Shown here: positions 22,971-32,209 of the stretch, one piece after another
Layout of the letters: each line of letters begins with the position of its first letter
How positions within the stretch are numbered: position 1 is the first letter of the stretch
Assembly (NCBI GenBank): GCA_014871385.1
Contig: CM026424.1
Span: 7,865,320-7,929,319 of the forward strand
Length of the DNA: 64,000 bases
Direction of reading: 5' to 3'
Source of the DNA: Ceratodon purpureus
Lineage: Eukaryota; Streptophyta; Bryopsida; Pseudoditrichales; Ditrichaceae
Program-made: the position numbers and the translations under genes
Notes under the pieces: model-generated
The model's database searches: none
What the model was told of the DNA's origin: nothing
Seen by the model: the letters and a program-made list of their open reading frames with translations, nothing else

Positions 22971-23160
22971 GGTGTATTTCAGATCCGATGGTCTCCTTCA
23001 GGCACAGCCAAATGGACTCTCGGATCCGAGATACACCTCCAGCATTGCAAATCCAACTATGTCTTTAGGAAAAAATTCGATGCGCTGGAGGTGTGTCTCG
23101 GATCCGAGGGTCCCCTTAAGGCACAGCCAAAGGAACTCTCGGATCCGAGATACACCTCCA
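22971..23160. repeat. Subterminal palindromic repeat pair
   Basis: Two copies, about 22,971-23,037 and 23,083-23,158, of a unit that is itself an imperfect inverted repeat. Each starts CTGGAGGTGT-, carries GGCACAGCCAAA in the middle and ends CTCGGATCCGAGATACACCTCC. TCGGATCCGA occurs at 23,020, 23,098 and 23,139. They lie between gene B and the right end of the transposon. Confidence 0.75.
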
Positions 23161-23482
23161 ACGCATCAAATTTTTTCTATTTAAAAAAATTAATATTAAA
23201 AATTTCAGTAAATTTCGTTAAAATAGGGTAAAAAATTATTTTTAACCAATCTTCATTTCAATAAAATCAGTGTATATATGATCAGTTTTTTTTAACTTCT
23301 ACATTTAGAATTTTTGACAAAAATATCCTGAAAACCACGAAAATCCACGGCGATAGGTCCTTTACTAATTTTAGTAATTTCTCTCCTATTTCGTAAAAAA
23401 TTCCCAAAATTTCCGAAAACTTGTCAAAAAACGAAGCGTTTTTCAAAAAAAAAAAAAAAAAAAATCGTCAAAAACGCCTCCA

Positions 23483-23518
23483 CTGCTCTCTGCTCCTGCT
23501 CGCTGCTCACAAGATAGC
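23483..23518 (-). repeat. Right terminal inverted repeat
   Basis: Reverse complement matches 15,549-15,584 at 35 of 36 positions. The target duplication AGCTAAGAA follows at 23,527-23,535. Confidence 0.8.
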
Positions 23519-23535
23519 TTCGCTGAAGCTAAGAA

Positions 23536-25073
23536 GAATCATTTGAAAGATAATTTGATTGATGTTGACCCTATTGACAGTTTTACCCATTTTACTTATA
23601 TTGGATAAAAAATAGCTTCTACAATGAATTCAAATTAGACTGGTGTGTGAATCTAGACGTCTAGCATGCAAATACTACAAGTCGTGTTTGTTGAATGAAT
23701 ATATTGGTTTAATAGAAGAGAAAGCTCAACCTTTGACGGACACGGATATTATGTTTTGTAATTGGAAACCACCTTAATCTTAGTCGTGATGGCTTGATGG
23801 TATAACATATTCCATATTCCTAATGTGGTGCAATATAATTGGCTACTCAGTTAAGGGTTACATTGCATTAAAACTTCTTTTATCTTTTCAAAATGCCACT
23901 GCCTTCATACAACTATTGTGAGAGTAAACATTTTTTTATATCAATAAAAAACAAATGCAAGGATGGAGAACATGTTACCTATCATATTTTGTACCAGCCT
24001 CTGGATCTCAAAATGTTATGTGGCTCATAATTTACTCTATGGTGAGTTCGTTAGATACAAATCGACGTGGTTGGCTGATCACTTATGAATTATTGTCCAT
24101 AATTTGTTTTTGGTTGAAAGCAAGGGTGTTCATAAAGGAGAAAAAAGAAAAGGGGGATCAACCTGGATCCCAGGACAGGGAAGACAGATCGGAGTGGGAG
24201 GGGGAAAGCTTCCACTTGGGCAAAATTAAGCCCCCCCGAGCAAAAAACCTCATTGACACACCAAGTAGAAAGAAACTCACGTTCCAGAGTTTCCCTACGG
24301 GCGTCACTACACTTACCAATATAACTCATAATGTGTATTGTCCATAACTTCATAGCTTTGTTTTTCAAGTATTATTTCATCACAGGCAAGTGTTGTAAAA
24401 CCAACTTCCTTACTATATTAGTTCCAAAAAGTGTCAATTTTTAATTGAAGGATGTGTTCTAGAACCAGCTTGAGATTCATGTCCTTCATGAGTTAGTGGG
24501 TAGGTTTAAACTTTCTGCCAATAAGAGCATAAAGCCTACTTGACAATATGTCTTTTAGTAAATTTGTATGTTAAAAGCCACAGAAATTTTTGGTTTTGAA
24601 ATTCAAGGTTTTGAAATTCAACTAGGGACTTATTGTATACGCTTCATGCTCTTGCTAACAGGAAGTGTAAACCTACAGTAAACCAACTTATTCCAAATCC
24701 ATGCCTATTTCCGCACAAACCAAATCTTAGAAAATCTCAAGGAACTAGTAGATAATATTCATAAGAGCATCATACATCAAATAAATATGAAAACATACAG
24801 CTACAATTAGGCACACCTATGGTAAACATCTAAAAAAGTCATAACTTACTCATACAATATCTCAAAAACACGTTCTAAAGTACATTAAAATCACCTCTTT
24901 TTCACTAATAGGACTAAATAAAAAACAACTGGAATCATTAACAGTAATTATGCTAATCTCTCAAATGGACGGAAATTGAACGACTTACATTACCCACTAG
25001 TCCACAACCAAATCCCTCCTAGCCTAGGCCGAAGGCCTGGTTCAATTTGCGGCGGTATATTGTTGGTTCTTCT
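23536..25073. other. Spacer with an unassigned GC-richer patch
   Basis: AT-rich apart from about 24,120-24,310, where the minus strand has a short frame (ETLEREFLSTWCVNEV) bounded by possible splice sites. No family could be recognised. It may be a gene or LINE fragment. Confidence 0.3.
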
Positions 25074-25079
25074 TGCAAT

Positions 25080-25088
<9 letters not shown>
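25074..25088. repeat. Target-site duplication, LINE 3' side
   Basis: TGCAATGGATTTTTT, repeated exactly at 32,156-32,170. The 15-bp perfect match shows a recent target-primed insertion. The T-rich end fits the L1 endonuclease preference. Confidence 0.9.
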
Positions 25089-25126
<38 letters not shown>

Positions 25127-25268
25127 GAAGCGAAAGGTGGTTTATTTCCAAAGCCGAAGAGTACAACAACTGAAAACAAAAACACCACAGCAAACCGAGA
25201 GAGCGAGAGCCCCCTGGCGACCTAAATACCAAGAACCTGAAAACCTACCAAACCTGTAACCTGAGGAC

Positions 25269-28200
25269 CTATTTACCTAAACAAATTGACCTAGCTGGGG
25301 TGGGGTGGTAATTCCACTTGATGCCGGTGGGGTCATGCCGAAAGAAAACCTGGGCATGATTCCAGGTCACGTTGAAGGCTTTGGAAGCCTTGGCAATACC
25401 CTGAGGCTGGTGCAGTTCGCTCCAGGACACGAGGTTCCATGACAAGCGAGCGAGATCCAAAAAGCTGTCCCATAAGGTGCGAAAGAGAACTGGAGTCGGC
25501 CATCGAGACTGTTGAAACACCCATTGGTTACGCTGAAGCCACAGGACCCATAAAACGGCTCCGCGTAGAAGGGACCAAGAAGCCTGGAGGTGTTCCAGCT
25601 CCCCTGAGAGTAGAGTCCCCAAGAGGCGTTGCTCCCATGACAGAGGGCTCCACGGCATGGTATCAGGGGGAGTACGTGCCATGGCGTGCAGGACTGAAAA
25701 GGCAAAGTGCCACGCCGGTGTGGCATGCTCGCAAGAATAAAAGCAATGGGTGAGAGATTCAACCTCCCCGGAGTCGCAACAGGGATATGTCGCAGAGAGG
25801 GCCGGGATGGTAGTATGGCGCCACTGGTTAACAGCAACAGCTTTGTGGTAAAGACTCCAAAGGAATCCAGCTTCCTTACGAGGGCGGAGTCGGGTCCAAA
25901 TTTCTTTCCAGTGGGGGGTAAAGTGGACGGGGACAAGTCCCCACCATTTGGCCGCGAAGGGGTGAGACAGGTGAAGCCGAGGGTTAAGGAAGAGACGGCC
26001 TTTCTTTGCTGTATAGTGATACAGAGAGCCACCATCGGACCAGAACCAACGTCCCGGATCGAATGTAAGCCGGGATAAGGGTGCCAAATACTTCAACCTG
26101 ATGACTTTTTGAGGTTTAGAAGAGGAGAGTTGTGGAAGTACTCGGATTCGTCTCAGGTAGCCCGTGGGAGTTGAAGCAGGCGGGTACGATTCCGGCAGGC
26201 TGATGAGATTCCGAGACTGGGGCCCAATCTGGTATGCTTGGTGATCGTGGGGTAGAGTGAGCGTGGACGCCTCGGCCGGAAGAGCTGGAAGAAATTTAGC
26301 ACTGGTCTTAAAGGCCAGGATAGGATCTTCCAGCAGAGGGGAGGCGAATAAACCAATCCATTCGTCCGGGAGCGACTGATGCAGCGTCTGGTCAAACAGA
26401 CCTTGCCATGCGTGCGGCATCAGGGTGAAGAAGTTGCTGATGAGCGGGCGATCAGCCGGTAACAGGTGAAATTGCTCCTGTAGAGCCGCCCACGGCCGCG
26501 GCCGGAGGGAGTTGTCATGGCACAGGTCGCGGATGCTGTGTAACCCGCGCCGTGCGAGGATACGGGCCCGGGCCGCAGGAAAGCCAAAGGTATCGCCCAC
26601 GTAATATGACGTCCACCACAAACTGACATTCAGGATATCATCTGCGGTGGCGGGAGGGGAGGCCGCAAGGTGGCGGGTAGTACCGCGCCAGGCAGCGACC
26701 ATATGGTTCCAGAATGGAGAGCCGCGGGGGGCCGAGAACCGGTGAAGGAGCGCCCATTGAAGACTAGGAGGCCAGGGGTGGGGACCCGGGGGTTGCATGG
26801 AAGCCATGCGATGCCTGAGCAGAATGCCCAAGGGCGAGTGACCGGGAAGCAAAGCCTTAACAAACCATTTGTTGGAGAAGGAGATAAGAGCTTCCTGAGG
26901 GTCAATGAGCCCCAGGCCCCCTTCGGTCTTGGAGGCACAGCAATCACTCCAATTAACCCGAGTGCGGGCAGTGGATTCGGTACCTGACCAAAGAAAATTG
27001 CGGATGGAGGCCCGTATTCGATGAAGAATCTTCCGGGATCCGCCCCACAGGCTTATGAAGTACCACAGCGAAGAGAGAAGGACAGAGTTTGCAATGACAA
27101 CCCTGGCAGCAAGTGAAAGGTGGACCGTTGTCCAGTAGCGTAGCTTCTTGTTAATTTTTGCCGCTAAAAAAGAGTCCACATCTCGGGTCTCCAGGGTGAT
27201 CCCGAAGGGGGTACCGAGAAGCTTTGAAAGTTCCCGGGGAGAAGCAATTGTGCAGCCGAATGTCTGGAGCCATGGGGGCGCGGCATCGTCACTGAACCAA
27301 TAAAGTGCGCACTTGGAGCGGTTGAGTGTGAGGCCGATGGCGTGACCGAAGTCGTCAAGAAGGTTGGACACCTCCTGTAGGTACCGTGGGGTGCCGCGAA
27401 TGGAGTAGGTGGTATCATCCGCAAATTGGGCAAGGACCTGTTGAGTTACTCCGTCCGATAACGTGATACCTCGAAGTCGACCCGTTGCTACCGCTTGTTG
27501 AGTTGCAGTAGCTAGTGCTTCGGCAACAAATAAAAAGAGAAATGGCGCTAAGGGGCACCCCTGCCGGACACCCTGACAGATAGGAAATTCATCGGTGAGC
27601 TGACCATTAAGGTTGACTGCGGCCGAAGCATCCATGAGTAACATGCAAACCAGGGTGATGAAGGAGGTAGGGAAGCCCATCCGTGCCATGGCCTGAAAGA
27701 GGAAGCTCCAACGAACAGTGTCGTAGGCTTTCCGAAAATCCAACTTGAGCATTATCAAGGGTTGATGCGATTGCTGAGCCCAGGAGATGGTTTCGTTCTG
27801 GACCAGCACGGTGTCCAGGATGAACCGAGCAGGCAGGAATGCAGACTGACCTTCCTGAATGATTTCAGGGAGGATGTGTTGCAGACGCAGTTGCATAGTC
27901 TTCGCCAAGATTTTATAGGCTACATTTAGAAGAGTGATGGGGCGCCAATTCGGAATGAATTCAAGGTCCCCATCCTTCGGTAAAAGTGCAACTAAGCCCT
28001 TGTTCATGCCGCGGGGTAGGGAACCGCGTTGAATGGCGGCAGAGATCATGGCAGTGAATTCGCTGCCAAGGAAGCCCCAACAATGCGAGTAGAATTCCAC
28101 CGCTACCCCATCTGGGCCAGGGCTACGGCCAGTGGCCATAGAATCGATGGCATTTTGAAGCTCGATCTTGTCCGGGTCACGGCCCAATGCTGCTATGGTA

Positions 28201-29576
28201 GCGGCAGGAAACTTGTCCAGGAGGGATGTGGGAATCATGTCGAGCAGTCGGGTTTCAGTGAGGAGCTGGGCCGGAGTCAGGTCCGGGGCGGCATACAGCG
28301 CTGTGTAATACTGGAGAACCCGCGCCTCAATGGCCTCACGTTCAGTAACCCGGGTCCCCGCCTCATCATGGAGTGCTGTGATGCGGGCAGAGGCTCCTTT
28401 TTCACGCACAGCACGAAAGAATTCACGGCTAACTTGATCGCCATGCAATTTCCAACGAATTCGGGATCGTGCTTTTCGGCCGGCAAGGAGGCGCTCCTGT
28501 AGGTCCGCGAGTTTGGAGCGGCAGTCGCCCCGAGTCTGCAGTAAAGTGGCGTCATTGGGGGAGGCTTGCGCGTCGTGAGTGGCGGTATCCAAATCAGCGG
28601 CAAGCTGTTGCTCAGAGGCTCGGAAAGCCTCGGCCTTCTGCTTGCAGAAGCAGCGGTAGAAGTGTACAACCCGCCCGACTTTGGCGAAAAAAGACATCCG
28701 CGTGGGGGCGGTACGCCAGTGATCAGCAAGGACGGGGACGGCTTCCTCCATCCAGGCAACGTTCATCTTCCAGTGCGTAGGTCGGGGGGGAGTAGAAGCA
28801 AGTTCAAGGGAGATCACCAAGGGGTGATGATCGGACCGTGAAAGGTCGCCTCGAATGCTGTAAAGGAGGAGCTTGCGGCCAGGGGCTGGGGGTTGGGCCT
28901 GAAAGAGATAGCAGCAATCAAGGCGGGCAAGAGCGCGATCAGGGCCTGGGCGGTTATTATCCCAGGAAAATTTTAAGCTCCCCTGGGTCCGCGGCTGGTC
29001 CTCGACATTCAGGGCAAGTTTCATAGCCTCGAAGAGCAGGCGCTCCCGAGTAGGAATCATGGCCCCGCATTGGCGTGTCTTGTCGGTACGACTTTCAACC
29101 ATGTTGAAGTCTCCGAGCAGAATCCAACGGCAGTGGTGGGGGAGCTCGCGTGTCAAAGATTCCCAGAGGATACATCGGGAAGGCGATTCATTAGGCGCGT
29201 AGATGTTTACAACGCCCAAGTCTCCGCCGGGAACACCTTGCAGGATGCACCAGTGAGCGCGGTTATGGAGAACGGTGCCAGAGGCACTGACACTACTGGC
29301 CCATCGAGGGTGTAGCAGAGTGAGAATGCCCTCGCAGCCGGCCCCGGGGTCCTGCGAAGAATGCCCGTATCCGGGCGAGGCTTCAATGCCGAAGGGGCTC
29401 GCCTGGCGCCAAAGGCGAGAACAGGCAGGAAGAAGATGCGGATGGCGTAGTTTATGTTCCTGGAGTGCCACGATATCGGGAGGAGGAGAACAGGTTTTGA
29501 TGTATTCCTGAATAGTGTCCACGGCTGCGGAATCATTTAGACAGCGGACGTTGATAGAAAGGAGGTGTAACTTCAT
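25269..29576 (-). CDS. LINE ORF2 protein: endonuclease and reverse transcriptase
   Basis: A 1,435-residue uninterrupted protein. An apurinic-type endonuclease occupies about residues 1-255, with catalytic-class motifs SIN (N9), ALQEHKL (E40), LLGDFNM (near 155-158) and SDHHPL (near 246). After a Lys/Arg-rich linker, the reverse transcriptase spans roughly 480-770: KLDFRKAYDTV, GVRQGCPLAP and the active-site FADDTT near 716. A cysteine/histidine zf-RVT-type module (YPCCDSGEVESLTHCFYSCEH) lies near 1,258, followed by a Trp-rich tail. It nicks target DNA and copies the element RNA in place. The start is the ATG that overlaps the ORF1 stop as ATGA. All key motifs look intact. Confidence 0.95.
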   Translation of the reverse strand: MKLHLLSINVRCLNDSAAVDTIQEYIKTCSPPPDIVALQEHKLRHPHLLPACSRLWRQASPFGIEASPGYGHSSQDPGAGCEGILTLLHPRWASSVSASGTVLHNRAHWCILQGVPGGDLGVVNIYAPNESPSRCILWESLTRELPHHCRWILLGDFNMVESRTDKTRQCGAMIPTRERLLFEAMKLALNVEDQPRTQGSLKFSWDNNRPGPDRALARLDCCYLFQAQPPAPGRKLLLYSIRGDLSRSDHHPLVISLELASTPPRPTHWKMNVAWMEEAVPVLADHWRTAPTRMSFFAKVGRVVHFYRCFCKQKAEAFRASEQQLAADLDTATHDAQASPNDATLLQTRGDCRSKLADLQERLLAGRKARSRIRWKLHGDQVSREFFRAVREKGASARITALHDEAGTRVTEREAIEARVLQYYTALYAAPDLTPAQLLTETRLLDMIPTSLLDKFPAATIAALGRDPDKIELQNAIDSMATGRSPGPDGVAVEFYSHCWGFLGSEFTAMISAAIQRGSLPRGMNKGLVALLPKDGDLEFIPNWRPITLLNVAYKILAKTMQLRLQHILPEIIQEGQSAFLPARFILDTVLVQNETISWAQQSHQPLIMLKLDFRKAYDTVRWSFLFQAMARMGFPTSFITLVCMLLMDASAAVNLNGQLTDEFPICQGVRQGCPLAPFLFLFVAEALATATQQAVATGRLRGITLSDGVTQQVLAQFADDTTYSIRGTPRYLQEVSNLLDDFGHAIGLTLNRSKCALYWFSDDAAPPWLQTFGCTIASPRELSKLLGTPFGITLETRDVDSFLAAKINKKLRYWTTVHLSLAARVVIANSVLLSSLWYFISLWGGSRKILHRIRASIRNFLWSGTESTARTRVNWSDCCASKTEGGLGLIDPQEALISFSNKWFVKALLPGHSPLGILLRHRMASMQPPGPHPWPPSLQWALLHRFSAPRGSPFWNHMVAAWRGTTRHLAASPPATADDILNVSLWWTSYYVGDTFGFPAARARILARRGLHSIRDLCHDNSLRPRPWAALQEQFHLLPADRPLISNFFTLMPHAWQGLFDQTLHQSLPDEWIGLFASPLLEDPILAFKTSAKFLPALPAEASTLTLPHDHQAYQIGPQSRNLISLPESYPPASTPTGYLRRIRVLPQLSSSKPQKVIRLKYLAPLSRLTFDPGRWFWSDGGSLYHYTAKKGRLFLNPRLHLSHPFAAKWWGLVPVHFTPHWKEIWTRLRPRKEAGFLWSLYHKAVAVNQWRHTTIPALSATYPCCDSGEVESLTHCFYSCEHATPAWHFAFSVLHAMARTPPDTMPWSPLSWEQRLLGTLLSGELEHLQASWSLLRGAVLWVLWLQRNQWVFQQSRWPTPVLFRTLWDSFLDLARLSWNLVSWSELHQPQGIAKASKAFNVTWNHAQVFFRHDPTGIKWNYHPTPARSICLGK

Positions 29577-31947
29577 CGTCTAGAAGGAGAATCCGCGTCT
29601 CCATCGCGTGGGGGATTGGGCCGGCGAAATCCCCAAATGTCGTAAGAGGGGGCGGCAGGGGTAGGCGGTGTGACCTTCTGTCGAGCAGCGGCCCGAACAT
29701 CCCTCATGGAAGAGGGAGGGGCCACGGGAGGCGGCATAGGGAGGGTGGCCGAAACAGGAGCAGAGGCTTGAGAAAAGTGGAGTGTCGGCGCGGGATCCCA
29801 GGGGAGAGATGACACAGCCAGCTGAGGAGGTTCTACAGGCAGGACGGCCGGATTCAAATCGAGTTCCCGCTCCGGCGAAGAAGGATGCGAGGAGAGAACT
29901 GGACGAGCAACTTCAAAAAGGTCGGAGTCCGCAGGGGAGGACACGGATGCAGGTACCAGCAAGTGGGGTTGGGCGTCACGAGTAGGAGTAGGAGGGGACG
30001 GAAGCAGGCGCTCGCTCAGGTGGGTACCAAAGGAGGCGGGTGGCGGGGGTTGGGTAATGTCCCGGGCAGACGGGGAGGCATTGATTGGAGGAGGGGTCAA
30101 GGGGATACGGGTACTCGGGCCTACTGTAGAGTTGGTAGCAGTGGACCGGGAGGGAGAGGATGATAAAGGAAGAGCCGTAGTGCTGCCCATGGCGCCAGAG
30201 GAAGATTCACTGGCCACCAATGTGAGGGTGTGCGACTGGATCTGAGCCTGGAATTGAGAATCATCTGACTCCGAATCAACCTCCATATCTTGGGCATCGT
30301 CACTGGCTGTCGATGGGACGGGGGGATTGGGGGGGAGAATATCACACTCAATCTCGCCCTGCTAGAAGAGAGCCGCACGGCATCGGGAAGGCTTCTTGAC
30401 GCGGTACACTTTTTCCCAACCATTCCATTCAAATTCAGGTGTTTCCCTAGAATCACCGTTCGAATAGTGGTTACCACTACGGTTTGAGTGATTGCGTGAG
30501 TCATCGGGATCAAGATAATGGACACTGGAGGCCGCACGAGCCTCATCCCCCGGGGTGGGGGGCCGGGGAATAGCGAGAGGATTCTGCTCCGAGAGGGAAG
30601 GATCTGGAGCACCATTCCGTGGAGAGCTCGGAGCCGGGGCACGTCCCAGCCAGAGGGACGGCGAGCAAGACGGGGTGGCCGCGGAGCATTGCTGGCGGGG
30701 GGGGCGCCATCCGCCGCAGGGATGGGTAGAGGCGGGGGAGCAGGAAGTAGGGTGGCGGCAGGATTGGATAACAGCGGGGGCAGGTCTGAGTGGGGCGATG
30801 CCCTAGGAGCAGCAGGAGGCCGCACACGGGAAGGAAGAACATCAAAAAACGAGAGTCGACGCCGACGAGGCTCCACCGAGATGAAGCCATCGGCGTCCGG
30901 GCTGGGACGTCGCGCTGGAGGCGGCGGGGGCCGGGAAGACCTAGAAGGCCGTCGAGGAGGAGGAGTACTCCGGTGAGGGTGGTAACGAGGCGGGTTGCGA
31001 CGCGGCCGCGGGGATTGGGGAAGAGGCGTATGCCGGGAGCCACCATGACCCGGAGGGTGGCCGCGAGGGGCCGAAGGAGGAGAGACTGGGCGCGAGGATG
31101 GCGCAGCCCGAGGGCAGTGGCGGGCCTCGTGCTGGTGGTGGCCACAGATGAAACAGTTAAGCACGAGGGAATCGTACTGCACTGGGACGGTGGCGCTGCC
31201 TCCGGCCGCACTAAAATCCACAACGGTGGATGTGCAACCATGGCGCAGGTCAAGGCCTACACAGAATTTGGTGGCCTCGTCGGGCCAAGCACCATTGTGA
31301 ACCGCGTAGATGGGGCCAAGTTGCGCAGCAATCTTGTCAGCGACCTGGTGAAATTCCAAGGGAAGATCCGGAAAAGAAACCCAAACCGGCCAGATCAAGT
31401 GAATGGGGGTGCGAGGGTTAAACCCTTTGACCCATCGCTGGTAAAGCACAGAACCGCCCTGGAAAGCATGGATGCCGTGGGCGAGAAGCCTGTTGGATGT
31501 GTCCCGGCCGTGTGTCCGGATGTAGGCGAACTGATGACCCGCTCGCCGGTGGAAATGAACTTGGCCAGGAGCCGCAATCTTACGAAGGGCGTCCCACCAG
31601 TCGTCAAGGGAAGAGCATTGGAGAGAACCAGCGACAATGCATGCGAGGACGATGTGGTCGACGAGCTTAGGGATTTCCTGGGCCACCAGAGCTTGGGCGG
31701 ATTCATCCAACGTAAACAAAGTGGCGCCGCGAATCAGGTGACCTTGGAAGTTGCGGAAGGAGCCAGGAGGCGGAGATTCCCCAGGGGTTCGGTGAAGAGG
31801 GTGAATAAGTCCGCTGTCAAAATAGGCCTGGGCCAGTACGGAGCGAAGAGGCGCGAGCCCGTCAGGGAGGGGAGGGTCCCCCTGGAAAGCATCCTCCCGG
31901 GCGCGCCTGGACAAAATGTCCCTATAGCTTCGACGGCGCGTGGCCAT
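29573..31947 (-). pseudogene. LINE ORF1 (RNA-binding, DUF4283-like plus zinc knuckle), broken
   Basis: It starts MATRRRSYRDILSRR. Residues about 75-230 resemble the DUF4283-type N-terminal region of plant LINE ORF1 (VLYQRWVKGFNPRT, WVSFPDLPLE). A CX2CX4HX4C zinc knuckle (CFICGHHQHEARHC) follows near 264-277, then a long Pro/Arg-rich tail. The starting frame runs to 30,121, but beyond about 30,555 it loses acidic coding texture. The neighbouring frame continues it (MEVDSESDDS) and ends in TGA at 29,573-29,575, overlapping the ORF2 ATG. A C/G homopolymer zone near 30,550-30,565 and a TAG at 30,362-30,364 appear to be the two lesions. The protein would coat the element RNA. Confidence 0.75.
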
Positions 31948-32155
31948 GGTGAACTAACCCTAAAGTAAATCTATGGCCATGCAGTAAGTTGGGCAAGAAG
32001 CCTGTCTCCGGATGCGCAACGAGAAGGCGAACAAGATTCTACCAGAGTGCGGAGCCAGAGGAGCTCGAGGAGCTGCCTACAGAGGGGCGCCGCCATAGCG
32101 GCCGTGCGTCGGCGTCCGCCATCGCCCGTGCATGGCCTTTTGGGCCTTGGCAACC

Positions 32156-32170
32156 TGCAATGGATTTTTT
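32156..32170. repeat. Target-site duplication, LINE 5' side
   Basis: TGCAATGGATTTTTT, the partner of 25,074-25,088. It fixes the LINE 5' end at 32,155. Confidence 0.9.
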
Positions 32171-32181
32171 CACCATTTGTC

Positions 32182-32209
32182 CAAAAAAAAAAAAAAAAAA
32201 AAAAAAAAA
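32182..32209. repeat. Poly(A) tract just upstream of the LINE
   Basis: An uninterrupted run of about 27 A follows TTTGTCC. It may be the tail of an older retroposon or a simple-sequence tract into which the LINE inserted nearby. Confidence 0.6.

Larger units (their letters stand above)
15542..23526. mobile_element. 8-kb TIR DNA transposon, Mutator-like candidate
   Basis: The two ends carry an inverted repeat: 15,549-15,584 and 23,483-23,518 match over 36 bp with one mismatch (core GCTATCTTGTGAGCAGCGAG), continued outward by a weaker 13-bp match starting CAG. A 9-bp direct repeat AGCTAAGAA lies immediately outside. T-rich subterminal tracts follow on both inner sides. Inside are two divergent decayed genes (A on minus, B on plus), a 722-bp palindrome between them, satellites at 18.1-19.1 and 19.5-19.7 kb, and 18 copies of TCGGATCCGA. 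The 9-bp duplication and a SWIM-like C-terminus in gene B point to a MULE relative. No DDE transposase domain was recognised, so it may be a divergent or nonautonomous element. Confidence 0.6.
25089..32155 (-). mobile_element. Nearly complete young L1-type LINE
   Basis: A 7.07-kb insertion on the minus strand, with about 37 A at the 3' end (T run to 25,125), a 142-bp 3' UTR, ORF2 (29,576-25,269), ORF1 (31,947 to 29,573, with breaks) and a 208-bp 5' UTR. Perfect 15-bp target duplications flank it. The whole element is clearly GC-rich next to its AT-rich host surroundings. ORF2 is fully open at 1,435 codons, so the insertion is young. ORF1 carries one frame change and one stop, so this copy is probably not autonomous. 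Confidence 0.93.

Noticed and set aside
24090-24368. Possible exon with ETLEREFLSTWCVNEV
   Set aside because: A short frame with no recognised family and no partner exons; too weak to call.
25367-26035. 222-residue minus-strand frame and other frames within 25.3-31.9 kb, on either strand
   Set aside because: Shadows of the long GC-rich LINE ORFs.
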